NCBI GenBank assembly: GCA_963691815.1 | Contig: OY829646.1 | Location: 24,968,938 to 25,032,937 of the forward strand | Length of the DNA: 64,000 nt | DNA from: Echiichthys vipera | Lineage: Eukaryota; Chordata; Actinopteri; Perciformes; Trachinidae | Direction of reading: 5' to 3' | Shown here: positions 62,372 through 64,000 of the stretch, one piece after another | How positions within the stretch are numbered: position 1 is the first letter of the stretch | Layout: each line of letters begins with the position of its first letter | Notes under the pieces: generated by a model | The model's database searches: none | What the model saw: only the letters and a program-made list of their open reading frames with translations | What the model was told of the DNA's origin: nothing | Position numbers and translations under genes: made by a program

Positions 62372-62635
62372 CTGAGCACTGTCAGCTGGAACTCCAATGT
62401 AAGATGAACTAGTAGGTACAAACAGCATATATTCACACCCTCTGGTCTGAAAGCAACACTCAAGCCAAACTTTTTCTTTTCTAGAAAGTTTACAGTTTTG
62501 ACCTTCAGAGCATGGCGGCTGCAGCCTGCTTGAATTCATATCAGTTACCATGAATTCCCACAGTGACCAGTTTTCATGGTGGACACACTTCTCAAAACCA
62601 CTTCTACTGCATAATCTACTTCTCCTGCTGTCCAC
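62372..62635 (-). other. minus-strand open frame ending at a splice-donor-like site
   Basis: A minus-strand frame (Met at 62633-62635) runs through a Cys-containing segment (VWLECCFQTRGCEYMLFVPT) and reaches CTCAG|GTAAAC, a good donor, in phase 0 at about 62372. A pyrimidine-rich acceptor-like AACTTTCTAG lies inside it, but with that acceptor a second frame is also open, so the coding reading is ambiguous. No family recognised. Confidence 0.2.
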
Positions 62636-63172
62636 CCATGTGCTCAGTATGCTCCAAACTGTAAATCATCTCACCAAGTTATAGCTAAGCATCCCCCCTT
62701 CTCATTGTTTCACATTGTTTTCCGCATGTTACATGGATCTGGCTCTTTCATTGGTCAGAAATGCTCTGTTTTATCTTTCCTATCGTGTTGTAGTTTTCTG
62801 ATTGGCTCTCAGGCAAAAAAAAAAAGATGTTTGAGGAAAGCGAAGGAGCAAAACGGGAGAGCAGCCAGTATCGTTCAAAGACAGAGGTGATTATTGGTTC
62901 AGAGGTCTTCAAGGTTTATGATTCGAAAACAAGTACGCTTCTTTTTGACAGGTAATGTGCTTGCTAATCTGTGGTTAGCTGTTCAGATAAATTAGCTTTA
63001 AGGCTCATTTATTCTTCTTTTACGTACAAAAATGTACATGTCCATTTCAAACAATGTAACTGTCACTGATCACATACCTCCATGCGTCATTGGGCATTAT
63101 GTTGACACTTTTCTTTCACTGCCATCCAACTCTCATTTAATTCCCATCCAATTTCCTTCCAGCAGTAACTGT

Positions 63173-63316
63173 TGTTAGCCAGTAGGCCAGTTAGCTTACA
63201 TTTGCACAAACACTGGAAACAGCTAGCCTGGTTGGCACCTCTAAACTTTTAAAGGAGTCAGGCTAACAGTTTCCCCCCCGTTTCCAGTCTTGGAGCTAAG
63301 CTCTGTCTCATGTAAC
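63173..63316. repeat. foldback-type fish repeat
   Basis: CACTGGAAACAGCTAGCCTG (63211-63230) and the inverted CAGGCTAACAGTTTCC...GTTTCCAGT (about 63259-63288) form a hairpin, flanked by CAGTTAGCTTA and GAGCTAAGC. The wording (GCTAGC, GGAAACAG, TTAGCTTA) belongs to a very common fish repeat. Class uncertain. Confidence 0.55.
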
Positions 63317-63347
63317 ATCATGACCATGTGCCTGTGCGAAGTGACAT

Positions 63348-63370
63348 AATATATATATATATATATATAA
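63348..63370. repeat. (AT)n microsatellite
   Basis: Short perfect AT run. Confidence 0.92.
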
Positions 63371-63938
63371 ATAATGTTTTATTTCTGAACAACTTGCCTA
63401 GCCTCTCCTCAAAAAGTTCCACCATTTTTAAAATTTCTTGATCGTGTCCTATGCTGCCCTACAAGGTGCAGTAGCTATGACATAAGTTAAACAAAAAAAA
63501 AATGGCTTTAAAGTTTGTTTACTGTCCCAACACATTAATAGTTTGTGCATCTATGATAGATTAGGGTTTACTGGTTTGTCATGGAATCGTTTTTATACCA
63601 ATCAATCCCAACCTCCATATTTTTAGGCCTGAATCTGTACAGACCTCGTGTTACTAGAGTTATTTTGTAGTACTTTGGCTTTGTAGGGCAGTATTGTCCC
63701 GTCTCACTTGGACTTGAAGATGTGATAAAAGTTAACCTCCCTGACTGGCCCATACCCCAGAAAGGTCTCTCCGGCTACAAAGGCCTCACATGACCAAAGT
63801 CAACCTCACCCCCAACGATTTCTGGTACAGCTCCATTTTGTCCGTATCAAGCGTACAAGTAGTAACACGTAGTTTGTGGACCTTTAGTAAAGAATCAAAA
63901 TATATATTGCCAATGTACACAGAAAGATCTCTAAATTA
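63371..63938. other. intergenic, no gene found
   Basis: 63580-63830 has a more even composition and a 61-residue minus frame without motif; possibly an old repeat. Confidence 0.45.
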
Positions 63939-64000
63939 TTACCTCCATCAAAGTTTGGAGGTTTGTTTCTTAGTCAGAAGGATTACAGAAACACTACTGG
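63939..64000 (+). repeat. start of a widespread interspersed repeat (cut by window end)
   Basis: TTACCTCCATCAAAGTTTGG, AGGTTTGTTTCTTAG, then AAGGATTACAGAAACACTAC. This resembles the common TTACCTCCGCCAAGGAGGTT...GATTAC...AAACTACTGG repeat start of fish and other animals. It continues past the window. Confidence 0.55.

Overview
The window is vertebrate nuclear DNA, almost certainly from a teleost and probably a percomorph. The evidence is a spliced gene with GT-AG introns and clean phases, long CA/GT/AT microsatellites, and interspersed repeats whose sequence I recognise from fish genomes: an L2/CR1-type LINE tail, a GATA-tailed retroposon, hAT and PIF/Harbinger elements, and CATTTAC-tailed retroposons. 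Nothing looks bacterial or viral.

Positions 1-4800 hold the 3' half of one gene on the + strand, the serine/threonine kinase STK33. Seven coding exons run from the DFG motif to the stop codon at 4065-4067. They join in frame to 219 residues plus stop, and are followed by two AATAAA signals. The N-terminal half of the kinase lies upstream of the window. An unidentified 76-residue minus-strand ORF sits in one of the introns.

Positions 4800-64000 are about 59 kb in which I cannot identify a gene. Human gene order places LMO1 next after STK33 on the same strand. No LIM-domain exon is visible, so LMO1, if linked here, lies beyond the right edge. The stretch would then be its upstream regulatory landscape. 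Blocks of moderately AT-rich, repeat-free sequence carry homeodomain cores (TAATTA, TAATCC), octamers (ATGCAAAT) and E-boxes. They look like conserved non-coding elements, but this is inference because no alignment was possible. The best of them are near 8.8-9.3, 17.4-18.2, 27.6-30.2, 34.4-35.3, 40.2-40.7, 41.4-42.1, 48.5-49.1, 50.9-51.2, 53.9-54.1, 57.7-58.1 and 60.0-60.4 kb.

Mobile DNA is scattered between these blocks. The clearest elements are a 616-bp PIF/Harbinger element (22816-23431; 29-bp inverted repeats, TTA target duplication, relic of a Myb/SANT-like ORF), a 1223-bp hAT element (42690-43912; perfect 8-bp duplication), a small hAT element (36438-36776), a 62-bp-arm foldback element (5013-5383), an L2/CR1 tail (24892-25252), and tandem duplications at 21844 and 44011.

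The most gene-like signal outside STK33 is a short minus-strand open stretch at 59815-59937. It could be an exon encoding a signal peptide or membrane segment, ending at a good splice donor. I do not recognise it.
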